DNA of 64,000 bases from Mangrovimonas sp. ST2L15 (GTDB lineage: Bacteria > Bacteroidota > Bacteroidia > Flavobacteriales > Flavobacteriaceae), in assembly GCF_001280515.1 (NCBI RefSeq), contig NZ_LBIQ01000030.1, forward strand, positions 682,001 through 746,000, in the 5' to 3' direction. Positions 53,331 to 60,868 of this stretch are shown one piece after another; within the stretch, counting starts at the first letter, position 1, and every line of letters begins with the position of its first letter. The position numbers and the translations under genes are program-made. The notes beneath the pieces were generated by a model. The model ran no database searches and had not been told where the DNA came from. It saw only the letters and a list, made by a program, of their open reading frames with translations.

Positions 53331-54572
53331 TTATTGATGTCTTACAATGAAAAGACCACGATCAATATCGCTTATAATGATGTTACCACTATTGAAAAAG
53401 GGGTAAACATTCCACGCTCCATGAAAACCTGTATTATCGTTTTCGGGGTAGGTGTCAAAAAAACCTATTTCCGTCATGGATTGTGAGCCAATTCCAGAAA
53501 TGTCAACAAATCTCACCCCAGCATTGTAATTGGCCAAATAAAACATATTGCCGTTAACATACCCGTTGTGATCTATGGCAGCGGTTGGGCCAAAATAATC
53601 GAAGTATAGGTTTGGATTGTCTAAATCTGTGAAATCAAAAATGAGTGTTCTGGTGTTATTTCCATAGCTCATTTCGTCCACTTCATCTCCAAGGACAAAA
53701 TAGGTCATATCTTCAGTAAACCATCCTTGGTGTGTATATCCAATATTATTATAAGTTACGGAGGAAATAATGATTGGGTTTGATTTATCTGTTACATCTA
53801 CTAGAACCACATTATCTGCATTGCTGCCGATTAAAATTTCATGATTTTGGTAGTCTTGGTCTGGACCATTATAAGTTACGACTTGAGCGTCATGTGAATA
53901 GCCGTCCCCAGAAAAGCCACCTTCACCTATTGGATTTAAAGGATTTTGAATATTAATAAAATGTGGTCCTCCAGATAAATTGGGTGCATTGGAACCTACG
54001 ATATAGGCATAACCACTTTCTTCGTTGATTACTATATTATGGGCTGTTCCGAAACCAGAATAATGGGCGTCTTCAGTAAATTGTTCTGGAGGATTTTCAA
54101 CATCTCTCAACTTTGTTAAGTCAAACACTTGCATGCCATGGTTTGCGGCTTCACTTACAATAAAGGCATAATTGTTATAAACTTTTACATCGCGCCAAAT
54201 ACTTGTGGAAGATGCCGTAGCCAACCTTCCTAATAGAACAGGTTCTGAAGGGTTTGAAATATCAACAAAAGCAGTGCCATGTGTTGAGCATACAAGGGCA
54301 TATTCTTTACCTGAAATGGGATCTGTCCAACCCCAAGAGTCATTTCCCTCAGCATTTGAAGCGCCGGCTAACATTTCTATACCAATATGAGCCATTAAAT
54401 CATAGGAATTGCAGGGATATATGTCTGCAAAACCGTTTTCACAGGGGGATTGAGCATTAATATTTGGGGTAGATGGGTTGGGGTTTTCAATATGATCATT
54501 GTTATCGTCGTTACAGCCAATCAAAATTAAAGTAACAAATAGCATGGTAGATATTAATTGGGCTCTTTTCAT
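53331..54572 (-). CDS. Choice-of-anchor B family lipoprotein (LVIVD-type repeats)
   Basis: 413 residues; lipobox LIGC (Cys 20). Repeats of the LVIVD type run through the protein: GTAFVDISNPSEPVLLGRL, GMQVFDLTKLRDVENPP, VVLVDVTDKSNPIIIS and AGVRFVDISGIG, suggesting a beta propeller, with HGTAFV, AHYSGFGTAHNI and HNGYVNG adding several His. It is the first gene of the operon with the propeller lipoprotein, MbnP-like and MbnH-like genes. Function unknown; surface-exposed binding protein is the safest reading. An inverted repeat surrounds its likely promoter. Confidence 0.85.
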   Translation of the reverse strand: MKRAQLISTMLFVTLILIGCNDDNNDHIENPNPSTPNINAQSPCENGFADIYPCNSYDLMAHIGIEMLAGASNAEGNDSWGWTDPISGKEYALVCSTHGTAFVDISNPSEPVLLGRLATASSTSIWRDVKVYNNYAFIVSEAANHGMQVFDLTKLRDVENPPEQFTEDAHYSGFGTAHNIVINEESGYAYIVGSNAPNLSGGPHFINIQNPLNPIGEGGFSGDGYSHDAQVVTYNGPDQDYQNHEILIGSNADNVVLVDVTDKSNPIIISSVTYNNIGYTHQGWFTEDMTYFVLGDEVDEMSYGNNTRTLIFDFTDLDNPNLYFDYFGPTAAIDHNGYVNGNMFYLANYNAGVRFVDISGIGSQSMTEIGFFDTYPENDNTGFHGAWNVYPFFNSGNIIISDIDRGLFIVRHQ

Positions 54573-54578
54573 TTGGGT

Positions 54579-54619
54579 AAAGCTTTGTTTTTAAATCGGG
54601 AGGAAAGATACAAAGCTTT
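54579..54619 (-). promoter_or_regulatory. Inverted AAAGCTTTG sites flanking the -7 box of the MbnP operon
   Basis: AAAGCTTTG at 54579-54587 and its reverse complement at 54611-54619 are centred 32 bases apart. The minus-strand sequence TATCTTTC at 54610-54603 (one mismatch to TAnnTTTG) lies between them. Looks like a two-site operator; the regulator is unknown. Confidence 0.4.
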
Positions 54620-54714
54620 TTCAAATTAGGATAGGTTCTTATCTATTCTGTTCCAATTAGGTAGTCAAAATCAATATTTTGCATGTTTTCGTGGATTAAT
54701 TAATCGTAGGGTTT

Positions 54715-54722
54715 TAATTTTG
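54715..54722 (+). promoter_or_regulatory. -7 box (TAATTTTG) abutting the thiL start
   Basis: Exact TAnnTTTG match with 4 bases to ATG 54727; predicts a leaderless or nearly leaderless mRNA. Confidence 0.6.
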
Positions 54723-54726
54723 CAGT

Positions 54727-55767
54727 ATGATTGAAGATAAAAACCAAAGTAAAACAGATTTGGGGCAATTAGGAGAATTTGGATTAATTGACCATTTGAC
54801 CAAACATTTTGAAATTAAGAATAAATCGTCTATCAAAGGAATTGGAGATGATGCTGCTGTTCTAGATTTTGATCAGAAACAAGTGGTAGTAAGTACCGAT
54901 ATGTTGGTAGAAGGGGTTCATTTTGACCTGGCCTATATGCCTTTGAAACATCTGGGATATAAGGCTGTTATGGTTAACTTGAGCGATATTTATGCCATGA
55001 ATGCAAAGGCAACTCAGATTACAGTATCACTTGCTGTATCCGATAGATTCCCGTTAGAGGCATTAGAAGCGTTATATGCTGGCATTGAAACTGCAGCAAA
55101 AATATACAATGTAGATGTCATTGGAGGCGATACAACCTCCTCAACGACAGGATTGATTCTTTCTGTTACTGCTATTGGAGAAGTAGATTCGAAAGATGTG
55201 GTTTATAGAAAAGGTGCAAAACCTAATGATTTAATTGTTGTTACCGGAGATTTGGGAGGGGCTTATATGGGACTTCAGGTATTGGAGCGAGAAAAGGAAG
55301 TGTTTAAGGTGAATCCTCAAAGTCAACCCGATTTAGAACCTTATACATATATCATTGAAAGACAATTGAAACCTGAGGCTAGAAAGGATGTGGTTGAGTT
55401 ATTCAAGTCCTTAGATGTAAAACCAACTTCAATGATTGATGTGAGTGATGGCTTGTCTTCAGAAACCATGCACCTATGCAAACAAAGCAATGTAGGTTGT
55501 GAGCTTTATGAAAACAAAATCCCATTAGATCCGCAAGTTATTTCAACATGCGAAGAGTTTGATATTGATAGTACCACCATAGCGCTCAATGGAGGCGAGG
55601 ATTATGAGCTTTTGTTTACAATTGATCAAGACGATTACCCTAAAATTAAAGGAAATCCCAATTTTACGGTTGTTGGTTTTATCAAAGAAAAGGAAGCTGG
55701 AATGCAATTAATCACTCGGGGAGGAACGAGCATTGAATTAAAAGCCCAGGGTTGGAATTCTTTTTAG
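54727..55767 (+). CDS. thiL: Thiamine-monophosphate kinase
   Basis: 346 residues. ThiL phosphorylates thiamine monophosphate to the active cofactor thiamine diphosphate. Visible motifs of the PurM-like fold: GIGDDAAVLDFDQKQVVVSTDMLVEGVHFD (split, about 37-70), NLSDIYAMNA (metal Asp), GGDTTSS, TGDLGGAYMGL, IDVSDGLSSE and NGGEDYELLF. Length and order are normal. No other thiamine genes lie nearby and no TPP riboswitch is visible upstream (the leader would be too short). Confidence 0.96.
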   Translation: MIEDKNQSKTDLGQLGEFGLIDHLTKHFEIKNKSSIKGIGDDAAVLDFDQKQVVVSTDMLVEGVHFDLAYMPLKHLGYKAVMVNLSDIYAMNAKATQITVSLAVSDRFPLEALEALYAGIETAAKIYNVDVIGGDTTSSTTGLILSVTAIGEVDSKDVVYRKGAKPNDLIVVTGDLGGAYMGLQVLEREKEVFKVNPQSQPDLEPYTYIIERQLKPEARKDVVELFKSLDVKPTSMIDVSDGLSSETMHLCKQSNVGCELYENKIPLDPQVISTCEEFDIDSTTIALNGGEDYELLFTIDQDDYPKIKGNPNFTVVGFIKEKEAGMQLITRGGTSIELKAQGWNSF

Positions 55768-55769
55768 AT

Positions 55770-55994
55770 TTAAGCCGTTAAGCAACGTCGCTTTTTCGCC
55801 TTCTTTTTTTTGTAGACATCATTCAAAATGGAATTGATTTCACGGTATTTATCTGTTAATGGCCTGAGATGGCCATTTTCACCGGTGGTCATTTCCTTTT
55901 TGCAATGAATGCACTTAAATTCTTTAACATGGGTGGTCACTTCTTTGGTCACTCTGAATTCATGGCCAGCGAAGGAGCAAATAAAATTCTTCAT
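55770..55994 (-). CDS. Small zinc-ligand protein, paralogue 1
   Basis: 74 residues. The putative ligands are C6, H11, C28 and C31, in a C-x4-H-x16-C-x2-C pattern; the region reads FICSFAGHEFRV and EFKCIHCKKEMTT. Then GHLRPLTDKYREIN and a strongly basic tail (KKKKAKKRR). I know no function. The layout recalls small phage-type DUF1660 proteins (C..GH..C..C), but that is only a resemblance. The neighbouring gene at 56061 has the same ligand spacing. A 10-bp inverted repeat sits just before its ATG. It is convergent with thiL, 2 bases from its stop. Confidence 0.65.
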   Translation of the reverse strand: MKNFICSFAGHEFRVTKEVTTHVKEFKCIHCKKEMTTGENGHLRPLTDKYREINSILNDVYKKKKAKKRRCLTA

Positions 55995-55997
55995 AGC

Positions 55998-56029
55998 TAT
56001 ACTTTGTTCATAGGACGTGACAAAGTATA
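55998..56029. promoter_or_regulatory. 10-bp inverted repeat upstream of small zinc protein 1
   Basis: TATACTTTGT (55998-56007) and ACAAAGTATA (56020-56029), perfect arms, 12-base spacer, beginning 3 bases before the ATG. Operator-like. Confidence 0.45.
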
Positions 56030-56060
56030 TAAAAAAAAATCGAAAATTAGAATGAATCGA

Positions 56061-56333
56061 CTAGCAAATTTGGGTTGAAAAGGTTTTTTCTTTTAAACGT
56101 AGAAGACGTTTGCTATACATTTCTTCTAGTAAATTATTGATTTCCCTGTATTTAGGTGTTAAAATAGTGAGGTTTCCATTGCTGTTTGTGGTTAGTTGTT
56201 TTTTACAACATTTACAGGTGTATTCGTTAACGTGTTGCGTTACTTTTTTAGACACTTCATAATGATGTCCAAACAAATCACAATACATTCTCGTAATGGA
56301 AAATGAACGGTTGGTGTTGACATTTTTATTCAT
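56061..56333 (-). CDS. Small zinc-ligand protein, paralogue 2
   Basis: 90 residues. Ligands C18, H23, C40 and C43 repeat the C-x4-H-x16-C-x2-C spacing of paralogue 1, in MYCDLFGHHYEV and EYTCKCCKKQLTTNSNG. The following LTPKYREINNLLEEMYSKR matches LTDKYREINSILNDVYKKK of the neighbour. The N-terminus is 12 residues longer. The two genes are adjacent on the same strand, separated by 66 bases, so a tandem duplication is likely, now diverged to about half identity by eye. A shorter inverted repeat (GTTAGA-N8-TCTAAC, 56338-56357) precedes it. Function unknown; a DNA- or RNA-binding zinc knuckle is possible. Confidence 0.65.
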   Translation of the reverse strand: MNKNVNTNRSFSITRMYCDLFGHHYEVSKKVTQHVNEYTCKCCKKQLTTNSNGNLTILTPKYREINNLLEEMYSKRLLRLKEKTFSTQIC

Positions 56334-56337
56334 GGCT

Positions 56338-56357
56338 GTTAGATTTAGTGTTCTAAC
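56338..56357. promoter_or_regulatory. Short inverted repeat upstream of small zinc protein 2
   Basis: GTTAGA (56338-56343) and TCTAAC (56352-56357) with 8 bases between, starting 4 bases before the ATG. Short enough to be chance. Confidence 0.25.
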
Positions 56358-56393
56358 TTAGGAAAAAATGTCTTTAAAATAGTCAAAACGCAT

Positions 56394-57170
56394 TTAAAAA
56401 TCGATGAAATGCACTATAAAGTCAGATAAATCTTCCAAATTCTCTATGTAACTCATGTGTCCACCGCTTAATTCCAAAATCTCAACATCCGAATTTTCAA
56501 AGAGTTGACGTGTGGATTTTGGATTCATTACAGGGTCATGTTGACCGATAACAATCATTTTCTTGCATTCTAATGATTTAAAAAAGTCAGTGCGGCTAGG
56601 TCTTATTTTCATCCCTTCCAATGCGGCTATTATTCCCTGAACGGGCGTTTTTAAGGCTTGTTTTTTAATTTGGAAAATCTCATTTTGGAAGCGTTCCCTG
56701 TTCTCTGGAGCAAATAAATTGGCTACAGACATGCCAACAAACGTCTGTTGGTTATGTTTAACTGCCTTAATGGCTCGATCTCTATTCTGCTTTTTTTCTT
56801 CTGAATCTGGTTCTGAAGTTGAATTCACCAATCCTATGCCGTTAATTTTAGAAGGGAATAATTCTGAAAAAGCCAAAGAAACATAGCCTCCCATGGAATG
56901 TCCAATAATTACTACATCCTTAATGTTTAAATGATTTAATAAGGCATTTATAGACTTGGCCATATCTTCCATGGTATGGATATAGCCCAAGCAAGGGGTC
57001 TTACCGTGACCGAATAAGTCAATAGCTATCACACGATGTGTTTTGGAAATAACCAATGCAATTTCCTTCCATATCGTAAGGTCTTCCAAGAAACCATGCA
57101 GTAGCACGACAGTTTTTCCTTCACCGTTATCCCTATAGTTTATAGCGACGTTCTTATAATTATAAATCAT
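56394..57170 (-). CDS. Alpha/beta hydrolase
   Basis: 258 residues, cytoplasmic. HGFLED (oxyanion), GHSMGGYVSLAF (nucleophile Ser about 94), GQHDPVMNP (acid Asp) and SGGHMSYIEN (His) give a complete catalytic triad. The cap segment (about 120-190) is helical. The sequence resembles the broad MenH/esterase group with DLFGHGKT, but the substrate cannot be assigned. It has its own -7 box and no clear partner. Confidence 0.88.
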   Translation of the reverse strand: MIYNYKNVAINYRDNGEGKTVVLLHGFLEDLTIWKEIALVISKTHRVIAIDLFGHGKTPCLGYIHTMEDMAKSINALLNHLNIKDVVIIGHSMGGYVSLAFSELFPSKINGIGLVNSTSEPDSEEKKQNRDRAIKAVKHNQQTFVGMSVANLFAPENRERFQNEIFQIKKQALKTPVQGIIAALEGMKIRPSRTDFFKSLECKKMIVIGQHDPVMNPKSTRQLFENSDVEILELSGGHMSYIENLEDLSDFIVHFIDF

Positions 57171-57187
57171 CTAAGAGGGTTATAATG

Positions 57188-57195
57188 CAAAGATA
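57188..57195 (-). promoter_or_regulatory. -7 box (TATCTTTG) of the alpha/beta hydrolase gene
   Basis: Exact TAnnTTTG match on the minus strand, 17 bases before the start. Confidence 0.5.
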
Positions 57196-57226
57196 AAGGG
57201 TGTTATATTAATTGAGTTGTTTAAAA

Positions 57227-57883
57227 TTAAGATTTTAAATTTTTAATTACTGAAAAGGCGCGATCTACCAAATCGTCTTCAACCAAAACGGTAAATTCGT
57301 TGGTAGTAGAAACGACTTCGTATAAAGATATGCCCTCCCAAGCGAGTCTTTTAAATATTTGATAATACAAACCGGGTATTCTTGAATTGTTGACTGGGAG
57401 GTTAATGCTAATGGCAGACAAGTTTTTATTGAGACCTATTTGTTTTTCATTTTTAAAACAACTCATTATTTTTTCTGATTGGGAGCTGGAAATAATGATA
57501 TTGCTTTCTAAGATACCTCTTGTAAAGGCGTAGAAAATATTTGGAGAATTATCTATTTGCTCTAAAATTTTTGAATGACTATTTATTAAGGATGGTGAAT
57601 TCTGAAATGTGAAATCGCTGAGGTCAGAACGTACCGTAATATCTCCGAGGCTTTTCATAGCTTGTTTCAATTTTGGTGTTGTTCCAATGTTAGAAGGCGC
57701 ATGATACCTTCTAAGTGCCATCATAATGGCTCCTGATTTTATGTTTTTTTTTAGCATGCTTTCTACTTGGGGTTTTAATTCCTCTGCTAAAGCAGAAAAG
57801 TTTACAATATTTCTATGGAGCGCTTCTTCCAAAAAGGGTTGGTTAGCCAAAATTTCTTCCACACAAGATGCTGTTGTTTTCAT
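57227..57883 (-). CDS. Unassigned protein, helical N-terminus plus ACT-like C-terminal half
   Basis: 218 residues, soluble. Residues 1-60 are helical and look like a small winged or helix-turn-helix region (ILANQPFLEEALHRNIVNFSALAEEL then KSGAIMMALRRY). Residues about 80-215 contain two beta-alpha-beta-like units (NIFYAFTRGILESNIIIS; LYYQIFKRLAWEGISLYEVVSTTNEFTVLVEDD) that resemble ACT domains, which bind amino acids. The gene is divergent from aspartate kinase with about 106 bases between them. An amino-acid-sensing regulator of that gene is plausible but unproven; I recognise no named family. Confidence 0.5.
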   Translation of the reverse strand: MKTTASCVEEILANQPFLEEALHRNIVNFSALAEELKPQVESMLKKNIKSGAIMMALRRYHAPSNIGTTPKLKQAMKSLGDITVRSDLSDFTFQNSPSLINSHSKILEQIDNSPNIFYAFTRGILESNIIISSSQSEKIMSCFKNEKQIGLNKNLSAISINLPVNNSRIPGLYYQIFKRLAWEGISLYEVVSTTNEFTVLVEDDLVDRAFSVIKNLKS

Positions 57884-57908
57884 TTTGTTAAATAATTAAC
57901 ATTATGTG

Positions 57909-57916
57909 CAAAATTA
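57909..57916 (-). promoter_or_regulatory. -7 box (TAATTTTG) of the ACT-like protein gene
   Basis: Exact TAnnTTTG match on the minus strand, 25 bases before the start. Confidence 0.5.
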
Positions 57917-57989
57917 GACTAAATTTTTTATTTATAATGTTTATTAGGAGTTCGATGAATAATTTAGCGCCATTAAATTACTAGAAACC

Positions 57990-59312
57990 ATGTTGGTACT
58001 TAAATTCGGAGGAACGTCTGTTGGGTCTGTTGAGAACATGTCCCATGTTAAAGACATCATTAATGATGGACAGCAAAAAGTGGTTGTACTGTCTGCTATG
58101 TCTGGCACAACCAATGCGCTGGTTGAAATTTCAAATGCTTTAAAAGGGGGGAATGCTTCATTAGCACTTTCACTTATCGATGCCTTAAGATCCAAATACA
58201 TCGAAGTTATTTCTCATTTGTTTGAAGATGAGATGTTGGCTGTAGAAAGCGAACAATACGTTCGTTGGATTTTTAAAAACATTCAAGACTGTGCCCAAGA
58301 ATTTTATACAGAGAGATCCTATAATCAAATTGTGGCTCAAGGAGAATTCCTTTCGACCTTTTTGTTTAGTAGGTTTTTACAACAGGAAGGAATCAATGCT
58401 CAATTAATTTCGGCTTTGGATTTCATGAGAATCGATAGAACCAATGAGCCTGATATGTTTTATATCAAACAAAATTTGAATAGAATTTTGACCGAAACGG
58501 AACCGGCCGATATCTATATTACACAAGGATTTATTTGTTTGGATGCTGAGGGTTATGTAGCGAACCTACAACGTGGCGGAAGTGATTATACTGCTACTAT
58601 TATTGGTGCGGCAATTAAGGCTACAGAAGTTCAAATTTGGACAGATATTGATGGATTCCATAATAATGACCCTAGACATGTGCCTGACACACATGCCATT
58701 TCCAATTTGTCATTTGATGAAGCAGCTGAGCTCGCCTATTTCGGGGCTAAAATCTTGCATCCCCAAACAGTGATGCCAGTGCGTGATTTGGATATTCCAG
58801 TCAGGCTAAAAAATACCATGGAACCAAAAGCGTATGGTACATTGATTACCAATGAAATTCATGGAGAAGGTATAAAAGCTATTGCGGCCAAAGATGATAT
58901 CACGGCTATTAAAATCAAATCTGGTAGAATGCTTTTAGCTCATGGGTTTTTGAAAAAAGTTTTTGAGGTTTTTGAGAAATATGAAACCTCTATTGACATG
59001 ATAACTACATCAGAAATCGCTGTGTCACTAACGATTGATGATATCACCTATATACGTGAAATTGTAGAAGAACTTAGTAAGTTAGGTTCTGTTGAAGTAG
59101 ATAGTTATAGAACTATTGTTTGTTTGGTAGGAAATAATATCGTGTATCACCCAGATACCCCTAAATTATTCCAAATCATGCAGGATGTCAACGTGCGAAT
59201 GATAGCTTACGGAGGAAGTAACAACAACATATCCCTTTTAATCAATACAAGCGATAAATTAGAGACCTTAAGGAAACTAAATCGTTATGTATTTGAACCT
59301 GAATTAGTATAG
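57990..59312 (+). CDS. Aspartate kinase
   Basis: 440 residues. Phosphorylates L-aspartate, the first step toward Lys, Thr and Met. LKFGGTSVGSVENM (ATP/substrate), QRGGSDYTATIIGAAI and ELAYFGAKILHPQTVMP are intact. Two ACT domains (about 300-440: IKSGRMLLAHGFLKKVFEVFEKY; SYRTIVCLVGNNI) give end-product feedback control. It is a monofunctional enzyme with no fused homoserine dehydrogenase. A bidirectional terminator follows. A short frame (57955-57984) precedes it but has no regulatory codons. Confidence 0.94.
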   Translation: MLVLKFGGTSVGSVENMSHVKDIINDGQQKVVVLSAMSGTTNALVEISNALKGGNASLALSLIDALRSKYIEVISHLFEDEMLAVESEQYVRWIFKNIQDCAQEFYTERSYNQIVAQGEFLSTFLFSRFLQQEGINAQLISALDFMRIDRTNEPDMFYIKQNLNRILTETEPADIYITQGFICLDAEGYVANLQRGGSDYTATIIGAAIKATEVQIWTDIDGFHNNDPRHVPDTHAISNLSFDEAAELAYFGAKILHPQTVMPVRDLDIPVRLKNTMEPKAYGTLITNEIHGEGIKAIAAKDDITAIKIKSGRMLLAHGFLKKVFEVFEKYETSIDMITTSEIAVSLTIDDITYIREIVEELSKLGSVEVDSYRTIVCLVGNNIVYHPDTPKLFQIMQDVNVRMIAYGGSNNNISLLINTSDKLETLRKLNRYVFEPELV

Positions 59313-59328
59313 GTTCTGAATTAAGTGA

Positions 59329-59359
59329 AAAAAAGGATGGTTTTTAACCATCCTTTTTT
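59329..59359. terminator. Bidirectional terminator between aspartate kinase and aminopeptidase P
   Basis: 14-bp perfect stem AAAAAAGGATGGTT (59329-59342) with its complement (59346-59359), 3-base loop. Confidence 0.9.
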
Positions 59360-59362
59360 GAT

Positions 59363-60655
59363 TTATGAATTCATTAAAGCTTCGATTTCCTCGGCTTCAA
59401 TTGGAATATTCTTCATAAGATTTAAGGGCTCTCCTTTTTCTTGGACAACGACATCGTCCTCTAGACGAATTCCAAACCCTTCATCAGGGATATAAATTCC
59501 TGGTTCTACGGTGAACACCATATTGGCTTTTATAGGTTCGGTTAAAATACCATAGTCATGTGTGTCTAATCCCATGTGGTGACTGGTCCCATGCATGAAA
59601 TACTTCTTGTATGCCGGCCAATCAGGATTTTCATTTTGAACATCAGCTTTGTCCAGTAATCCCAGTCCCAAAAGTTCTGAGGTCATAATTTTTCCAACTT
59701 CTACATGGTAATCGGCCCATAAAGTTCCTGGCACCAATAATTTTGTGGCCTCATCCTTTACTCTCAAAACCGCATTGTAAACGGCTTTTTGTCTGTCAGT
59801 GAATTTTCCATTGACAGGGATGGTCCTACTTAAATCGCTTGAATAATTGGCATATTCAGCAGCCGTATCAAATAGAATTAAATCACCATCCTGGCATTGC
59901 TTATTATTTTCTATATAATGCAAAACATTGGCATTGTTTCCAGATGCAATAATGGGTGTATAGGCAAAACCTTTGGATCGGTTTCTCAAAAATTCATGCA
60001 TCATTTCTGCCTCGATTTCATACTCCCAAACCCCTGGTTTAACAAATCCTAAAACTCTTCTAAAGGCCTTTTCTGTAATATCACAGGCTTCTTGAATCAA
60101 AGCGATTTCTATAGGATCTTTTACAGAACGCAACCTTTGTAAAATAGGATTGCTTTTAGCTACAGAATGGGCAGGAAACTTTTCTTTTAACCATTTATTG
60201 AATCGGTCCTCACGTGTTTGAGTTTCAATACTAGCTCTGTAGTGCTCATTGGTATTGATGTAAACCGTTTCACTTTGAGACATCAACTCTTTAAAAATTC
60301 TCTCAAATTCTGAAAGCCAATAAACCGTTTTGATTCCCGAGGTTTCAAGCGCTTTTTCCTTGGTTAATTTTTCACCTTCCCAAACAGCAATATGATCATT
60401 AGTTTCTCTTAAAAATAAAATTTCACGGTGATTTTCTTTGGAGCAATCTGGAAATAAAACCAAGATACTTTCTTCTTGATCAACGCCGCTTAAGTAAAAA
60501 ATATTACGATCTTGTTGAAATGGCATGGTGCTATCGGCACCTATGGGATAAATATCATTTGAGTTGAAAACCGCCAAACTGTTTGGCTTCATCTCAGAAA
60601 TAAATTTTTTGCGATTTCGAACGAAAAGCTGACTGTCTATAGGTAAGTATTTCAT
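59363..60655 (-). CDS. Aminopeptidase P family (Xaa-Pro) metallopeptidase
   Basis: 430 residues. Removes N-terminal residues next to proline. N-terminal AMP_N domain about 1-140; pita-bread catalytic domain after that with the metal ligands in LILFDTAAEY and NYSSDLSRTIP (two Asp), HGTSHHMGLDTHD (His), TVEPGIYIP (Glu) and IRLEDDVVV (Glu). No signal peptide, so cytoplasmic. Own -7 box; shares a bidirectional terminator with aspartate kinase. Confidence 0.95.
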   Translation of the reverse strand: MKYLPIDSQLFVRNRKKFISEMKPNSLAVFNSNDIYPIGADSTMPFQQDRNIFYLSGVDQEESILVLFPDCSKENHREILFLRETNDHIAVWEGEKLTKEKALETSGIKTVYWLSEFERIFKELMSQSETVYINTNEHYRASIETQTREDRFNKWLKEKFPAHSVAKSNPILQRLRSVKDPIEIALIQEACDITEKAFRRVLGFVKPGVWEYEIEAEMMHEFLRNRSKGFAYTPIIASGNNANVLHYIENNKQCQDGDLILFDTAAEYANYSSDLSRTIPVNGKFTDRQKAVYNAVLRVKDEATKLLVPGTLWADYHVEVGKIMTSELLGLGLLDKADVQNENPDWPAYKKYFMHGTSHHMGLDTHDYGILTEPIKANMVFTVEPGIYIPDEGFGIRLEDDVVVQEKGEPLNLMKNIPIEAEEIEALMNS

Positions 60656-60672
60656 TTTTTAATTATTTTTTT

Positions 60673-60680
60673 CAAAGGTA
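60673..60680 (-). promoter_or_regulatory. -7 box (TACCTTTG) of aminopeptidase P
   Basis: Exact TAnnTTTG match on the minus strand, 17 bases before the start. Confidence 0.5.
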
Positions 60681-60835
60681 CTTAAACGCTTAATGTCATA
60701 AAAAAAATGGATGCCAAACTTATCTTAAGGCATTATGTTTTTTCAAGATTTTTCAATTGTCATTGCTGTTTGTTTAAAATCATTCTAAATACTTATTTAA
60801 AGTGACATAGATTTTCCTAAATTGTAGCGGTAGTA

Positions 60836-60843
60836 TATCTTTG
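60836..60843 (+). promoter_or_regulatory. -7 box (TATCTTTG) of the sdhCAB operon
   Basis: Exact TAnnTTTG match, 25 bases before the sdhC ATG. The 213-base gap holds this and the divergent -7 box of the aminopeptidase gene. Confidence 0.55.
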
Positions 60844-60868
60844 TGGGTATTTAAATTAAACTACAAAA

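Noticed and set aside
57955-57984. Nine-codon frame (MNNLAPLNY) just before aspartate kinase, as an attenuation leader
   Set aside because: It has no Lys, Thr or Met codons after the start, there is no terminator hairpin between it and the gene, and such short frames are expected by chance.
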